46,975 bases of DNA from Anaerolineae bacterium (GTDB lineage: Bacteria > Chloroflexota > Anaerolineae > CG2-30-64-16): contig JAPKMS010000142.1 of the NCBI GenBank assembly GCA_026645775.1, positions 1 through 46,975 on the forward strand. The letters are read 5' to 3'. Below, piece after piece: positions 1-7,938 of the stretch. The notes beneath the pieces were generated by a model that worked only from the letters and a program-made list of their open reading frames with translations, did no database searches and was not told the origin of the DNA. The position numbers were made by a program, and so were the translations under genes. Positions within the stretch are counted from its first letter, which is position 1; each line of letters starts with the position of its first letter.

Positions 1-693
1 ATGGCCGCTGCGGGGTTCGATTCGGTCATCATTGACCTCCAACACGGCCTGATCGGTTACGAGACCGCGGTGACCATGCTCCAGGCAATGTCCGGGAGTG
101 AGACCGTCCCACTGGCACGGCTGGAATGGAATGACCCGGCGACGATCATGCGGATGCTCGATGCAGGCGCGCTGGGGGTCATCTGTCCGATGATCAACAC
201 GGCCGCTGAATGCGCCGCGTTCGTCGGTGCGTGCCGTTACCCGCCGGCGGGCTATCGCAGCTACGGTCCCATCCGGGCCAGCATGCGGTGGGGACCCGAC
301 TACCTCGCGCACGCCGGTGAGATCCTGGCGCTGGCCATGATCGAGACCGCCCAGGCGTTGGAAAACGTGGACGAGATCGCGGCCACGCCCGGGCTCCACG
401 GGTTGTATGTCGGCCCCTACGATCTGAGCATCAGCCTGGGGCTGGCGAAGCCGGCCGACTTCGGAGACCCGGCGCTCCAGGTTGCCCTGGATGTCGTCCT
501 CGCCGCCGCGGCGCGCCATAATCTCGTCACGGGCATCTACGCAGGCACCCCGCACGATGCGCTCATGTTGGCGCAACGGGGCTTTCGGCTGGTCACCGCG
601 GTGCAGGATACGACGCTGTTGCAGACATCCGCGGCCGCGGCTCGCGCGCAGATGGACGCAGGATTGCCGCAGGGGAGCCGCCCGCATGCGTAA
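1..693 (+). CDS. HpcH/HpaI-family aldolase, 5' end outside the window
   Basis: Class II pyruvate aldolase family (2,4-dihydroxyhept-2-enedioate aldolase type), which makes or breaks carbon-carbon bonds between pyruvate and an aldehyde using a divalent metal. The readable part starts at AAAGFDSVIIDLQHG, which in full-length family members lies about 20-25 residues in, so the true start is upstream and the ATG at position 1 is probably internal. Metal ligands fit: Glu in ALAMIETAQALENV and Asp in GLYVGPYDLSISLG. The usual D-x-EHG near the N-terminus reads DLQHG. Family members are about 250 residues; 230 are visible. The stop overlaps the next start by 8 nt, so the amidotransferase is translationally coupled. 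The physiological aldehyde cannot be told from sequence. Confidence 0.85.
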   Translation: MAAAGFDSVIIDLQHGLIGYETAVTMLQAMSGSETVPLARLEWNDPATIMRMLDAGALGVICPMINTAAECAAFVGACRYPPAGYRSYGPIRASMRWGPDYLAHAGEILALAMIETAQALENVDEIAATPGLHGLYVGPYDLSISLGLAKPADFGDPALQVALDVVLAAAARHNLVTGIYAGTPHDALMLAQRGFRLVTAVQDTTLLQTSAAAARAQMDAGLPQGSRPHA

Positions 694-1414
694 ACTGGCG
701 ATCTTCAAGACCGGCGGCACCCTGCCCGCGCTCGCCGCCGGCCGCGGCGACTTCGAGGACTGGACCCTCGCGGGGCTGGGTGCGGCGTCGGACGACGTGC
801 TGATCATTGATGCGCAAGGCGGCCAGCCGCTGCCGGACTTCGATGACCTGGCCGGGGTGGTGCTCACCGGCTCGCACGACATGGTCACTGACCGCCTGCC
901 CTGGAGCGAGCGGCTGGCCGCGTGGCTGCCCGGCCTCATCGAACGCGGCATTCCGACCCTCGGCATCTGCTACGGACACCAGCTCTTGGCGCACGCGCTC
1001 GGCGGCGAGGTGGCCGACAACCCGGCCGGCCGCGAGTTCGGCACGATCCCGCTCGATCTGGCGCCGGCCGCGGCATCCGATCCGCTGCTGGGCGTGCTCG
1101 CTGCGCGGCCAGCGCCCGAGGTGCAGGTGTGCCACACCCAGTCGGTGATCCGCCTGCCGGACGGCGCGCGGCGGCTGGCCTCCAGCGACCGGGACGCCAA
1201 TGAAGCATTTCGCATGGGCGAAGCGGCCTGGGGCGTGCAGTTCCACCCGGAGTTCGACGCGGAGGTGGTGCGGACTTACATCCGCGAGTATTCCACCAGG
1301 CTCACGGCGGAGGGCCAGGATCCCGAGGCGCTGGCGGCCGGCGTCCACGACACACCGGTCGGCGACGCCATTCTGCGGCAGTTCATGCGCATCGCGACCG
1401 GCAACGGATGCTGA
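686..1414 (+). CDS. Class I glutamine amidotransferase (GMP synthase-like)
   Basis: A 242-residue stand-alone class I glutamine amidotransferase domain, the type that hydrolyses glutamine to ammonia or acts as a gamma-glutamyl hydrolase. The nucleophile elbow is LGICYGHQLLAHALGG, with Cys in GICYG. The catalytic His-Glu pair is in WGVQFHPEF. There is no synthetase domain, so this resembles the free GMP-synthase-like amidotransferases rather than GuaA. The reading frame stays open upstream to 482, but the ATG at 686 is preferred: it lies in the 8-nt overlap with the aldolase stop and gives the canonical beta-strand RKLAIFKTGG. Partner and substrate are unknown. A 13-bp-stem palindrome follows immediately. 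Confidence 0.85.
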   Translation: MRKLAIFKTGGTLPALAAGRGDFEDWTLAGLGAASDDVLIIDAQGGQPLPDFDDLAGVVLTGSHDMVTDRLPWSERLAAWLPGLIERGIPTLGICYGHQLLAHALGGEVADNPAGREFGTIPLDLAPAAASDPLLGVLAARPAPEVQVCHTQSVIRLPDGARRLASSDRDANEAFRMGEAAWGVQFHPEFDAEVVRTYIREYSTRLTAEGQDPEALAAGVHDTPVGDAILRQFMRIATGNGC

Positions 1415-1425
1415 TCTGAACATAC

Positions 1426-1460
1426 GTTTGTAGGGCGGCAGGGCATCCCGCCCTACAAAC
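1426..1460. repeat. Intergenic palindrome, 13-bp perfect stem
   Basis: Arms GTTTGTAGGGCGG (1426-1438) and CCGCCCTACAAAC (1448-1460) are perfect reverse complements with a 9-nt loop. It follows the amidotransferase stop by 11 nt and has no T-tract, so it looks like a REP-type palindrome rather than a classical intrinsic terminator, though it could stabilise the mRNA 3' end. Confidence 0.8.
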
Positions 1461-1583
1461 CCGGAGCTGGGACGCGGACAGGCGCGGATGACGGCGCCGC
1501 TCCACGCATTTTGCGCCGCCACGGTGGCCGCTGAGGCTGGGGCAGTCCACTCAGAGCTGAACATCACGAAGACCAAACGAGCC

Positions 1584-2339
1584 ATGAACGCACGGCAACT
1601 CGTCCTCCCCAACCGTCCCAAACCCTACGTGATGGCGCACCGGGGCAACTCGACGCAGTGCCCGGAAAACACGTTGGCCGCGTTCCGCCGCGCCCTGGCC
1701 GATGGCGCGGACATCATCGAGACCGACATGCACTTGACGGCGGACGGCGCCTTCATCTGCATCCATGACGGCCTGGCCGACCGCACCACCGACGGCCACG
1801 GCCCGGTGGCGGAGATGACCCTGGCCCAGGTCAAGGGGCTCTCCGCGTCCTACGGCCGGCCGGAGTTCGCGGCCGAGCGCGTGCCGACCCTGGCGGAGCT
1901 ATGTGCGCTGCTGGTGAGCGAGGCGCCAGAGGTGGCGCTGGCGCTGGAACTGAAGACCGACCGCTTCCTGGAGCCGGACGTCTGTCGGAAGCTGGCCGGC
2001 GAGTTGGCGGCCGCGGGCCTGGTCGAGCGGACGGTGGTGCTTTCGTTCAGCCTGGCGCGCGTCCAGGCGGTGGCCGCGGCCGCGCCGATCATCCCCAAGG
2101 GATTCATCACGATGTCCAAGCTGACGCCGCGGGGCGTGGACGCCGAGCTTATCGGCGCGTTCTGGCCGGTCTACTTCCTCAACCCGTTCCACGTCCGCCA
2201 GGCGCACGCGCAGGGCCAGATCACCTGTCCGCTGGACCCGACGCCGAACGGCCGGCTGTGGTACTACCGCTGGCTCGGCTGTGACGCGGTGTTGGCAAAC
2301 GATCCCGCCGCGACGATCCGGGCGCTGAGGCGCGGCTAG
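1584..2339 (+). CDS. Glycerophosphodiester phosphodiesterase
   Basis: GDPD family TIM-barrel enzyme that hydrolyses glycerophosphodiesters to glycerol-3-phosphate and an alcohol. Signature residues are visible: the catalytic His and Glu in MAHRGNSTQCPENT, the metal-binding pair in IETDMHLTADG, the second catalytic His in CIHDGLADRTTDG, and LALELK further on. The C-terminus has GCDAVLANDPAATIRAL, the usual end of this fold. No signal peptide is present, so a cytoplasmic enzyme is likely. The frame is open from 1488, but residues before MNARQLVLPNRPK show no domain character, so the ATG at 1584 (251 aa) is chosen. Hairpins start directly after the stop. Confidence 0.87.
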   Translation: MNARQLVLPNRPKPYVMAHRGNSTQCPENTLAAFRRALADGADIIETDMHLTADGAFICIHDGLADRTTDGHGPVAEMTLAQVKGLSASYGRPEFAAERVPTLAELCALLVSEAPEVALALELKTDRFLEPDVCRKLAGELAAAGLVERTVVLSFSLARVQAVAAAAPIIPKGFITMSKLTPRGVDAELIGAFWPVYFLNPFHVRQAHAQGQITCPLDPTPNGRLWYYRWLGCDAVLANDPAATIRALRRG

Positions 2340-2340
2340 G

Positions 2341-2457
2341 CCGCCTACGGTTTCAACCGTAGGCGGGCACAAACCAAACCCGCTGGGGCGGGTTGCCGCC
2401 CCCGTGCGCAGTGCGTTTCAACGCACTTTGGGTGCCAGACGGTGATTTCAATCACCG
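2341..2457. repeat. Cluster of four short hairpins in a 348-nt gap
   Basis: The gap 2340-2687 holds four perfect inverted repeats in its first 118 nt. Stems: CCGCCTACGGTT (2341-2352) with 2355-2366, 12 bp; AACCCGC (2377-2383) with 2388-2394, 7 bp; AGTGCGTT (2410-2417) with 2420-2427, 8 bp; CGGTGATT (2440-2447) with 2450-2457, 8 bp. The first, third and fourth share the same centre TTTCAA with differing stems. None is followed by a T-tract. The rest of the gap (2458-2687) has no convincing gene or promoter, only the AGGAGG ribosome binding site at 2676-2681. Confidence 0.85.
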
Positions 2458-2687
2458 GCCCGAATGGCCTCACTCCTCTGATCCGCGTGAACCTGCGTTT
2501 ATCCGTGCCGCCACCCGGCTCAATTCTTCACTTCGTAATCCTCCTTACACTCTGCGCGCCCATCAGGCGCGACACTTGATCACAAGCACTTTACAACCAT
2601 TTCACGCAACCAGCACAGTGAAGTGGCAATACATCCACCGGTGTCACAGCCGGCGCGATTCTTGCATCTAGCCCCAGGAGGTATCTG

Positions 2688-3407
2688 ATGCACGTGCAGA
2701 CCGTCCTCGACTTCGTCCGACGCACCGCAGGCAAACACAACCGGGCACTTATGCTATTCACCGGCGCGCTCCTGCTCGTCACCGGCGCGCTCCTGCTCGT
2801 CACCGTCGCAGGGCTGCTGCTGGTCCGCGGCAACGCGGCCGCCAGCACTTCGACTTCGCTGGCTGAGACCCCGAGCCACCAAGCAGCCGCCGGCCAATAT
2901 CGCTGGAGCTACTCCATCAAGTTCGTGTGCGGCTACCAGCCCGAGTTGAAATTCGACCCCGGCACAGCCTTCCGTGAACCGGTGGTGAAACCCGGGAACT
3001 ACGCCACCGACATCAACATCAACAATCCGCAAGCAAAAGAGCTGCCGCTGAACAAGTGGATCACCGTCATGGTGCAGGGCGAGGAAGTGCTTGCCCGGGA
3101 GCCGGTCAGCGTGAATCCCCGCACCAAGCTGAGCATGGTGCTCAAGCCGTATAACGCCACCATGGATGACTGCAACAACCTGTGGCGCTTGCTGCAAATG
3201 CCCATGCCGCCCCCGCCGGCCAGTTCGCTCACCATCGGCTATCTGGTGGTCCAGAGCCCGCTGGAGCTGGACATCGATGCCGTATACACCGCGGAAGTAC
3301 CGGGCGGACCTGACGCAGCGGGCACGATTGCCTCGCCCACCGGCATCTCCATCGATGTGGAGCGCGTGCCAGGCAAGCGGGTCTTTGTACCGGCCGGCCA
3401 GCCGTAA
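2688..3407 (+). CDS. Exported protein of unknown function with KFVCG motif
   Basis: 239 residues starting 6 nt after a strong AGGAGG. A basic N-terminus is followed by one long hydrophobic stretch (about residues 22-48, TGALLLVTGALLLVT...VAGLLLV) that can act as signal anchor. The soluble part (about 65-239) begins WSYSIKFVCGY, then GNYATDININNPQ and a later DCNNLW, and ends in a beta-rich region; the two Cys may form a disulfide outside the cell. I recall similar short exported domains with a KFVCG start in other environmental bacteria but cannot name a family. It is followed 21 nt later by another exported protein, so the two are probably one operon. The hydrophobic segment contains an exact 21-bp duplication. 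Confidence 0.7.
   Translation: MHVQTVLDFVRRTAGKHNRALMLFTGALLLVTGALLLVTVAGLLLVRGNAAASTSTSLAETPSHQAAAGQYRWSYSIKFVCGYQPELKFDPGTAFREPVVKPGNYATDININNPQAKELPLNKWITVMVQGEEVLAREPVSVNPRTKLSMVLKPYNATMDDCNNLWRLLQMPMPPPPASSLTIGYLVVQSPLELDIDAVYTAEVPGGPDAAGTIASPTGISIDVERVPGKRVFVPAGQP
2760..2801 (+). repeat. Exact 21-bp tandem duplication inside the signal anchor
   Basis: 2760-2780 and 2781-2801 are identical (starting ACCGGCGCGCTCCTGCTCGT). The duplication is in frame and lengthens the hydrophobic segment by TGALLLV. Confidence 0.9.
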
Positions 3408-3428
3408 GGCCGGCCCAAGGAGGTTCAG

Positions 3429-4211
3429 ATGAACCGCTTGCTTCTCGGATTATACCTGGCCCTGGTGTTGGTGATTGGTCCGTCGGCAGCCACGCCCACC
3501 CGCGCGGAGGCGCCGGATCGCTTCTGCTACAACTGGGGCTTTCTCAATAACACACCGGTTGATGCCGATGGCCTCCGGGCGCGGCTGGCGAGCATCCAGA
3601 CCGTCGGCGAAATGTACACCGGACTGTGGAATCCCTTCGGTGCGCCCCTGCCGGTCAGCGGCTACAACCCCAAGACCGACAGCTACCTGCTCGCCTTCGA
3701 CGGCGGCCCGGCCTATGCCGGCGACCTGATCTATCTCGGCTTCTGCACGGGCGCGGCCACGGTGCGCTCCGCAGGGACCGGTGACTCGCCGCTGACCTGG
3801 CAGGTGGGCAGCCAACAGGCGGCGCCCGCGCCGCTCTTCCTGGGCGTGCGTTGGACGTGGGTCGGTCGCAGCGGCGTGCAGATCCAGATCTACAACGACA
3901 ACCCGCTTGCTATCACCTTGTTGACGGCCAATCTGCTCGACCCGGGTGAGGCCTTGCCGCTGGATGACCTCACCCAGGATGTAGTCCCGGGCCTGTCTCC
4001 GCTGCAGGAGCTGCTGGCCGAACCGCTGGCCTTGCCTGCCGGCAGCATGGCGACTTTCACCTATACAGCCGCGCCATGGTTGGCAGATCAGCCCCTGGTG
4101 CTGGAGGCAGTTGCTGCGGCCGATGATGACCCCGGCAATCTTACCTCCCTGATCGCCCAGGCCCGAGCCCCGTTGCAGTTTTATCTGCCGGTGCTGCTTC
4201 GAATGAAGTAA
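3429..4211 (+). CDS. Secreted protein with C-terminal YLPVLLRMK tail
   Basis: 260 residues with a clear signal peptide (NRLLLGLYLALVLVIGPSA, cleavage near residue 25) and no other membrane segment. The mature part contains FCYNWGFLNN and FCTGAA, so two Cys are available, and looks like an all-beta fold; no family is recognised. The last residues, FYLPVLLRMK, match a C-terminal style (aromatic-L-P-hydrophobic-hydrophobic-R/K) that I associate with many exported Chloroflexota proteins and that may be a sorting or anchoring signal. An AAGGAGG precedes the ATG by 6 nt. It lies 21 nt after the preceding exported protein, in the same direction. Confidence 0.68.
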   Translation: MNRLLLGLYLALVLVIGPSAATPTRAEAPDRFCYNWGFLNNTPVDADGLRARLASIQTVGEMYTGLWNPFGAPLPVSGYNPKTDSYLLAFDGGPAYAGDLIYLGFCTGAATVRSAGTGDSPLTWQVGSQQAAPAPLFLGVRWTWVGRSGVQIQIYNDNPLAITLLTANLLDPGEALPLDDLTQDVVPGLSPLQELLAEPLALPAGSMATFTYTAAPWLADQPLVLEAVAAADDDPGNLTSLIAQARAPLQFYLPVLLRMK

Positions 4212-4218
4212 GGCGCCC

Positions 4219-4255
4219 GCGGGTGCGGTTGGGCCTGCCGGTCCGCCGCACCCGC
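4219..4255. repeat. Hairpin after the exported gene pair
   Basis: GCGGGTGCGG (4219-4228) pairs perfectly with CCGCACCCGC (4246-4255), 17-nt loop, 8 nt after the stop codon. There is no T-tract, so termination is possible but not typical. Confidence 0.6.
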
Positions 4256-4318
4256 ATCCCCACACAGAGTTCTGCTATCACACAAACCCCGATTTATCCG
4301 TTGACAAGCCCCGGTGTT

Positions 4319-4347
4319 TTGGCGATCGCTCCGAGGGGCGGTATAAT
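4319..4347 (+). promoter_or_regulatory. Sigma-70-type promoter for the methyltransferase-lgt operon
   Basis: TTGGCG (4319-4324), a 17-nt spacer and a consensus TATAAT (4342-4347). The predicted start near 4354 leaves a leader of about 88 nt before the ATG at 4442. A TTGACA at 4301-4306 is 35 nt from the -10 and cannot pair with it. Confidence 0.65.
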
Positions 4348-4441
4348 GGCCAGCGGTCGTCTACGGACGGCCAGCCGTGCGGGGGCGAAGTCCCCGCCAA
4401 GTCCCGTCATCCCACCCAATCCTGATGGAGGAGATCCCCTT

Positions 4442-5383
4442 ATGCAGACCGTGCTCCGCTCTAAAAACGGTGTTGAGGCCATCATCGGCCACGACCTCCC
4501 CTTTGTCGTCGTTGGCGAGCGCATCAATCCCACGGGCCGCAAGGCCTTGGCCGCCGAGATGCTGGCCGGCAATTTCGAGCGGGTCAAGCAAGACGCCATC
4601 GCCCAGGTCAAGGCGGGCGCGACGGTGTTGGATGTCAACGCCGGCCTCGGTGTCGCCAACGCGCACGAGCTGGAGCCCGAAGTGATGGTGAAAGCCATCG
4701 AGGCGGTGCAGTCCGTCGTGGATGTGCCGTTGAGCATCGACTCATCGGTGGTCAACGCACTGCGGGCCGGGATCAAGGCCGCGGGCGGGCGGCCGCTGAT
4801 CAACTCTGTGACCGGCGAGGAGGAGCGCATGGAAGCGGTCTTCCCACTGATCGCGGAGCATCAATGCGCGGTGATCGTGATCTGCAACGATGAGACCGGC
4901 ATCAGCATGGATCCCAAGGTGCGCTTTGAGGTCGCCAAACGGATCGTCGCCCGTGCTGAAAGCTACGGCATCGGGCGCGAGAATTTACTGATCGACCCCC
5001 TGGTGATGCCCGCGGGCGCGGTGCCCGGCGCAGGCAAGGCGGTGCTGGAACTGGTGCGCTGGATCAACGATGACCTGGGCTGCAACACGATCTGCGGTGC
5101 GAGCAATGTGTCATTCGGCCTGCCCGACCGGGAAGCGATCAATGCCAACTTTCTGGCGATGCTGATCGCCGGCGGCATGACCAGCGCAATCACCAACCCG
5201 CTGAAGCCGGAATTGAAAAAGGCGATCCTGGCCGCCGACATGCTGATGGGGCACGATGAGAACTGCATGAGCTGGCTCAAATATCAGCGCCAACTGGCGC
5301 GCGAAGCCGCGGCCGCGGCCGGCGGGGGTGCGGCGCCCGCCGACGCGCGCGAGGCGCGCCGCGCAGCCCGTCGCACCGAATAA
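4442..5383 (+). CDS. Pterin-binding methyltransferase (methyltetrahydrofolate:corrinoid type)
   Basis: 313-residue pterin-binding TIM barrel related to dihydropteroate synthase and to AcsE/MtgA-like methyltetrahydrofolate:corrinoid methyltransferases. Visible motifs are VVGERINPTGRK at the N-terminus, VLDVNAG, VPLSIDSS, LINSVTGEE and GASNVSFGLPDRE, all from the pterin and cobamide methyltransferase barrel. The last 25 residues are Ala/Arg-rich and probably disordered. GGAGGAG lies 8 nt before the ATG, and the predicted promoter at 4319-4347 puts the upstream part of the open frame outside the coding region. No corrinoid protein or other Wood-Ljungdahl gene is in the window, so the partner is unknown. 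lgt follows after 39 nt. Confidence 0.8.
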   Translation: MQTVLRSKNGVEAIIGHDLPFVVVGERINPTGRKALAAEMLAGNFERVKQDAIAQVKAGATVLDVNAGLGVANAHELEPEVMVKAIEAVQSVVDVPLSIDSSVVNALRAGIKAAGGRPLINSVTGEEERMEAVFPLIAEHQCAVIVICNDETGISMDPKVRFEVAKRIVARAESYGIGRENLLIDPLVMPAGAVPGAGKAVLELVRWINDDLGCNTICGASNVSFGLPDREAINANFLAMLIAGGMTSAITNPLKPELKKAILAADMLMGHDENCMSWLKYQRQLAREAAAAAGGGAAPADAREARRAARRTE

Positions 5384-5422
5384 TGCCGCCCGGCGGCCCA
5401 AATCCCTCTTGAGGAGTTGTGC

Positions 5423-6307
5423 ATGGATCCCGTATTGCTTCGTATCGGCGGCCGTGATGTCGTCCATTGGTACGGCCTGTTGATCGTTTTCGGCGCAGTT
5501 GTCGCGGCGTGGCTGGCCACCCAGGAAGCTGCCCGCCGCAAGGAGGACCCGGAGCACGTGTGGAACCTGCTCACGTGGTGTTTGATCCTCGGCATCATCG
5601 GCGCGCGGCTGTACCACGTCTTTTCCACACCCACGGGCAACTTTGCCGGCTGGTCCTACTATCGTGAGAACCCCATCGAGATCATCGCCTTTTGGCACGG
5701 TGGGTTCCGCGGGCTGGGCATCTACGGCGCGGTGGCCGGCGGCGTGTTGGCCGTCGTGCTGTACGCCTGGCGCGCCAAGCTGAGCCTGCCCCGCTGGCTC
5801 GACATCCCCACGCCCGGGCTGCTGGTGGCGCAAGCCGTCGGCCGCATGGGAAACCGCATCAACCAGGAACTCTACGGCCCGGCGACCGACGCGCCGTGGG
5901 CGTTCCACATCAACCCGGCCTTCCCTTGCCAGGAGCCGACCGGCTCACCGATGGCCTGCGGGCTGGCCGATCGCTTAACCACCGAGGCCCGCCAGTGGTA
6001 CGCGGCCAACGGCTTCCATCCCACCTTCTACTATGAGGCGCTGTGGAATATCGGCGGCTTCCTGCTGCTATGGTTCGGCGGCCGGAAGCTGGCGGGCTGG
6101 CTGCGCGACGGCGACATCTTCCTGTCATACCTGGTGTGGTACGGCGTCGGCCGTTTCTGGGTCGAGATGTTCCGGCCCGACGCGTGGCGCCTGGGCACGC
6201 TGGCCACCGCCCAATGGATCGGCCTGGGGCTGGTCGTGATCGGCATTCTCGGCCTGATTCTCAACCATCGACGGCCACAACCGGCCGCAACGGGCCAAGC
6301 CGCTTAG
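5423..6307 (+). CDS. lgt: Prolipoprotein diacylglyceryl transferase
   Basis: Integral membrane enzyme that transfers diacylglycerol from phosphatidylglycerol to the lipobox Cys of prolipoproteins. The Lgt signature is clear: VGRMGNRINQELYG, preceded by GGFRGLGIYGAV and followed by HPTFYYEALWN. About seven hydrophobic segments are spread over 294 residues, the normal length. GARLYHVF matches the conserved H-containing loop. The C-terminal segment YGVGRFWVEMFRPD has the conserved R-x-x-x-E. GAGGAG precedes the ATG at 5423; a TTG two codons upstream is less likely. It presumably shares the upstream promoter. Confidence 0.93.
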   Translation: MDPVLLRIGGRDVVHWYGLLIVFGAVVAAWLATQEAARRKEDPEHVWNLLTWCLILGIIGARLYHVFSTPTGNFAGWSYYRENPIEIIAFWHGGFRGLGIYGAVAGGVLAVVLYAWRAKLSLPRWLDIPTPGLLVAQAVGRMGNRINQELYGPATDAPWAFHINPAFPCQEPTGSPMACGLADRLTTEARQWYAANGFHPTFYYEALWNIGGFLLLWFGGRKLAGWLRDGDIFLSYLVWYGVGRFWVEMFRPDAWRLGTLATAQWIGLGLVVIGILGLILNHRRPQPAATGQAA

Positions 6308-6375
6308 CGGACGCCGCGGGGACATCTAGGAGTGTCGGCACGGCGCCTTGATCATCCGTTCTCCAGGAGGACACA

Positions 6376-7509
6376 ATGGCCGAACAACCCTCTGCTGCGG
6401 AACGCCGACAGCTTGCGGCGCGCTATGCCTCCGGTGTTCAAGCCGCGTTGACACCCCCAGCCACCCGCGGCCGGGATGAAGCGCTGGCCGCCGTTTCCGC
6501 CCCCAATCTTCTGCCGGCCTCGCGCGCGCTCGCCGCGGCGGCCGGTGCGGGCCTGACCGCCGCGGACTCGCTGGAAGTGGCCGCGGCCGAGGTGCAACTG
6601 CTGGCCGGCGCCGCCCTCGACCTGCTGCTCGTGAGTTCTCTGGCCGAACCGATGCCGGCAGCCGTGCGCGGCTATGCCGCGGAGCTGGCGGGGGTCGGTT
6701 ATGAGGCCCTCACCCCCGGATTGGACGAACTGCAAACGATTATCAGCGCGCCCGAAGCCTACCTGGTGGGCAGCGTCGCTGGCCGCGGGACTCGTGCGCT
6801 GGCCATGCGGCGCACCCGCGCGCTGAGCGAACCTGCCACAGCGCTGTCTGACGCGGTGCATGCGGCGCTGGCCGGCATCCGCGGCGACGTGGTGACGACC
6901 GGCGCGCACGCCGTCGAAGGGCTGCTGCTCCTGGATGCCGCGCTGCTGCGCGAGGCCATCGGCGTTGTCGGCGGCGATGTAGCCGGGAAACTCGGGCTCG
7001 ATCTGGCCGGGTTCGGTGGCCGTGCGGTGAACTACCTGCTGGCAGCCAACGAGAAGATCCTCGCGTTGGTGGGCTTGGATGCCGTGAGCGAGGCGCGCAA
7101 GCAATTAGAGCGCTGGCTGGGCCAGTTACGCGAGGGCGCCCTGTTCCCCAACCTGACTGAACGCGTCCTGCGCACACGCGCAACCGAGACCGAGATCAAA
7201 GGCTGGCTGGCCGCCTATCAGGGGGACGAGGCCGCGCTGCTGCTGGGCTGCGACCAGGTGACACAACTCACGGGCCGTTTTGCAGCCAAGATGCGCGTGG
7301 CGGACAAAGTCGCCGCCGGGCTGGCCGTGGCCAAGGTTCTCCCGCCGTTGATGACCCCGGCCGGCCGCATCGCCGTGGCGGCGGTCTACCTGGGGCTGTT
7401 GGCCTACATCGTCGGCTCCGGCTATGACCACGTGGACTCGGACCGCATCAAGCTGTTGGACCGGGTGGAAGGCGTGCGCGGGATCAGTAAACGGGTGCTG
7501 GCGGGCTGA
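6376..7509 (+). CDS. Unknown Ala/Leu-rich protein with one C-terminal membrane segment
   Basis: 377 residues, no recognised domain. The sequence is helical and rich in Ala, Leu and Glu through most of its length, and has one hydrophobic segment near residues 336-355 (IAVAAVYLGLLAYIVGSGY) followed by a charged tail (DRIKLLDRVEGVRG). There is no signal peptide. This points to a cytoplasmic helical body tethered to the membrane near its C-terminus. AGGAGG lies 6 nt before the ATG. It is 68 nt after lgt, with no terminator between. I cannot assign a function. Confidence 0.6.
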   Translation: MAEQPSAAERRQLAARYASGVQAALTPPATRGRDEALAAVSAPNLLPASRALAAAAGAGLTAADSLEVAAAEVQLLAGAALDLLLVSSLAEPMPAAVRGYAAELAGVGYEALTPGLDELQTIISAPEAYLVGSVAGRGTRALAMRRTRALSEPATALSDAVHAALAGIRGDVVTTGAHAVEGLLLLDAALLREAIGVVGGDVAGKLGLDLAGFGGRAVNYLLAANEKILALVGLDAVSEARKQLERWLGQLREGALFPNLTERVLRTRATETEIKGWLAAYQGDEAALLLGCDQVTQLTGRFAAKMRVADKVAAGLAVAKVLPPLMTPAGRIAVAAVYLGLLAYIVGSGYDHVDSDRIKLLDRVEGVRGISKRVLAG

Positions 7510-7649
7510 ATCCAGCCTGGCGGCTAAATTAGCAGTCCGAATTACGGAAACAGGTGCGGAGCACTGTTACAATAAAGTTGTACTGAAGCGTCGGCCAGGT
7601 TAACAACCGGCCCTACAAGCTTATGCCCAAAACAAAAGGAGCCATCCGC

Positions 7650-7859
7650 ATGTCAACCCATGTCACCCTCAACATCCCAGCGATCTCCTGCGGCCACTGC
7701 GTCATGACCATCAAGCGCGAGACCGAAGAGCTGCCCGGTGTACTGGCTGTAGAAGGCAGCCCGCAGGCCAAGACCGCGACCTTCACCCTGGAGAGCGAGG
7801 CCGTCCTCGCTGAGGTGAAGAAGACGCTGATCGAGATCGGATATCCGCCGGCAAACTAG
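7650..7859 (+). CDS. Heavy-metal-associated (CopZ-like) small metallochaperone
   Basis: 69-residue single HMA domain with a beta-alpha-beta-beta-alpha-beta pattern. The metal site is AISCGHCVMTIK, matching CxxC but with Ile-Ser before the first Cys instead of the common Gly-Met. Copper(I) is the usual ligand in CopZ/Atx1 proteins. The AAAGGAG 10 nt before the ATG at 7650 favours that start over the ATG at 7623. It sits just upstream of the cytochrome c maturation genes, which is compatible with copper supply to respiratory oxidases, but no copper ATPase is present here. Confidence 0.8.
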   Translation: MSTHVTLNIPAISCGHCVMTIKRETEELPGVLAVEGSPQAKTATFTLESEAVLAEVKKTLIEIGYPPAN

Positions 7860-7866
7860 GGGCAAA

Positions 7867-7895
7867 TTGCACCACCCTCCCTTTGGTGGTATACT
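7867..7895 (+). promoter_or_regulatory. Promoter for ccmE with an inverted repeat in the spacer
   Basis: TTGCAC (7867-7872), 17-nt spacer, TATACT (7890-7895). Start expected near 7902, leader about 37 nt. The spacer region contains ACCACC (7871-7876) and GGTGGT (7885-7890), a 6-bp dyad overlapping both promoter boxes, so a repressor could bind there. Confidence 0.6.
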
Positions 7896-7938
7896 TGCCC
7901 CCGCTTGCCAGAAGCGAAACCCATGTATCGGAGAGATG

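Noticed and set aside
593-1621. Long minus-strand open frame over the amidotransferase
   Set aside because: It is antisense to a clear gene, Arg/Pro/Ala-rich, and shows no family signature; typical of GC-rich shadow frames.
2341-2457. CRISPR array
   Set aside because: The stems differ and there are no regular direct repeats or spacers of constant length; only the hairpin centres are alike.
2393-2671. 92-codon open frame in the hairpin gap
   Set aside because: It has no ribosome binding site, no domain character, and its sequence is set by the hairpins.
4301-4306. Consensus TTGACA upstream of the methyltransferase
   Set aside because: It is 35 nt from the TATAAT box, too far to form a promoter with it; TTGGCG at 4319 has the right spacing.
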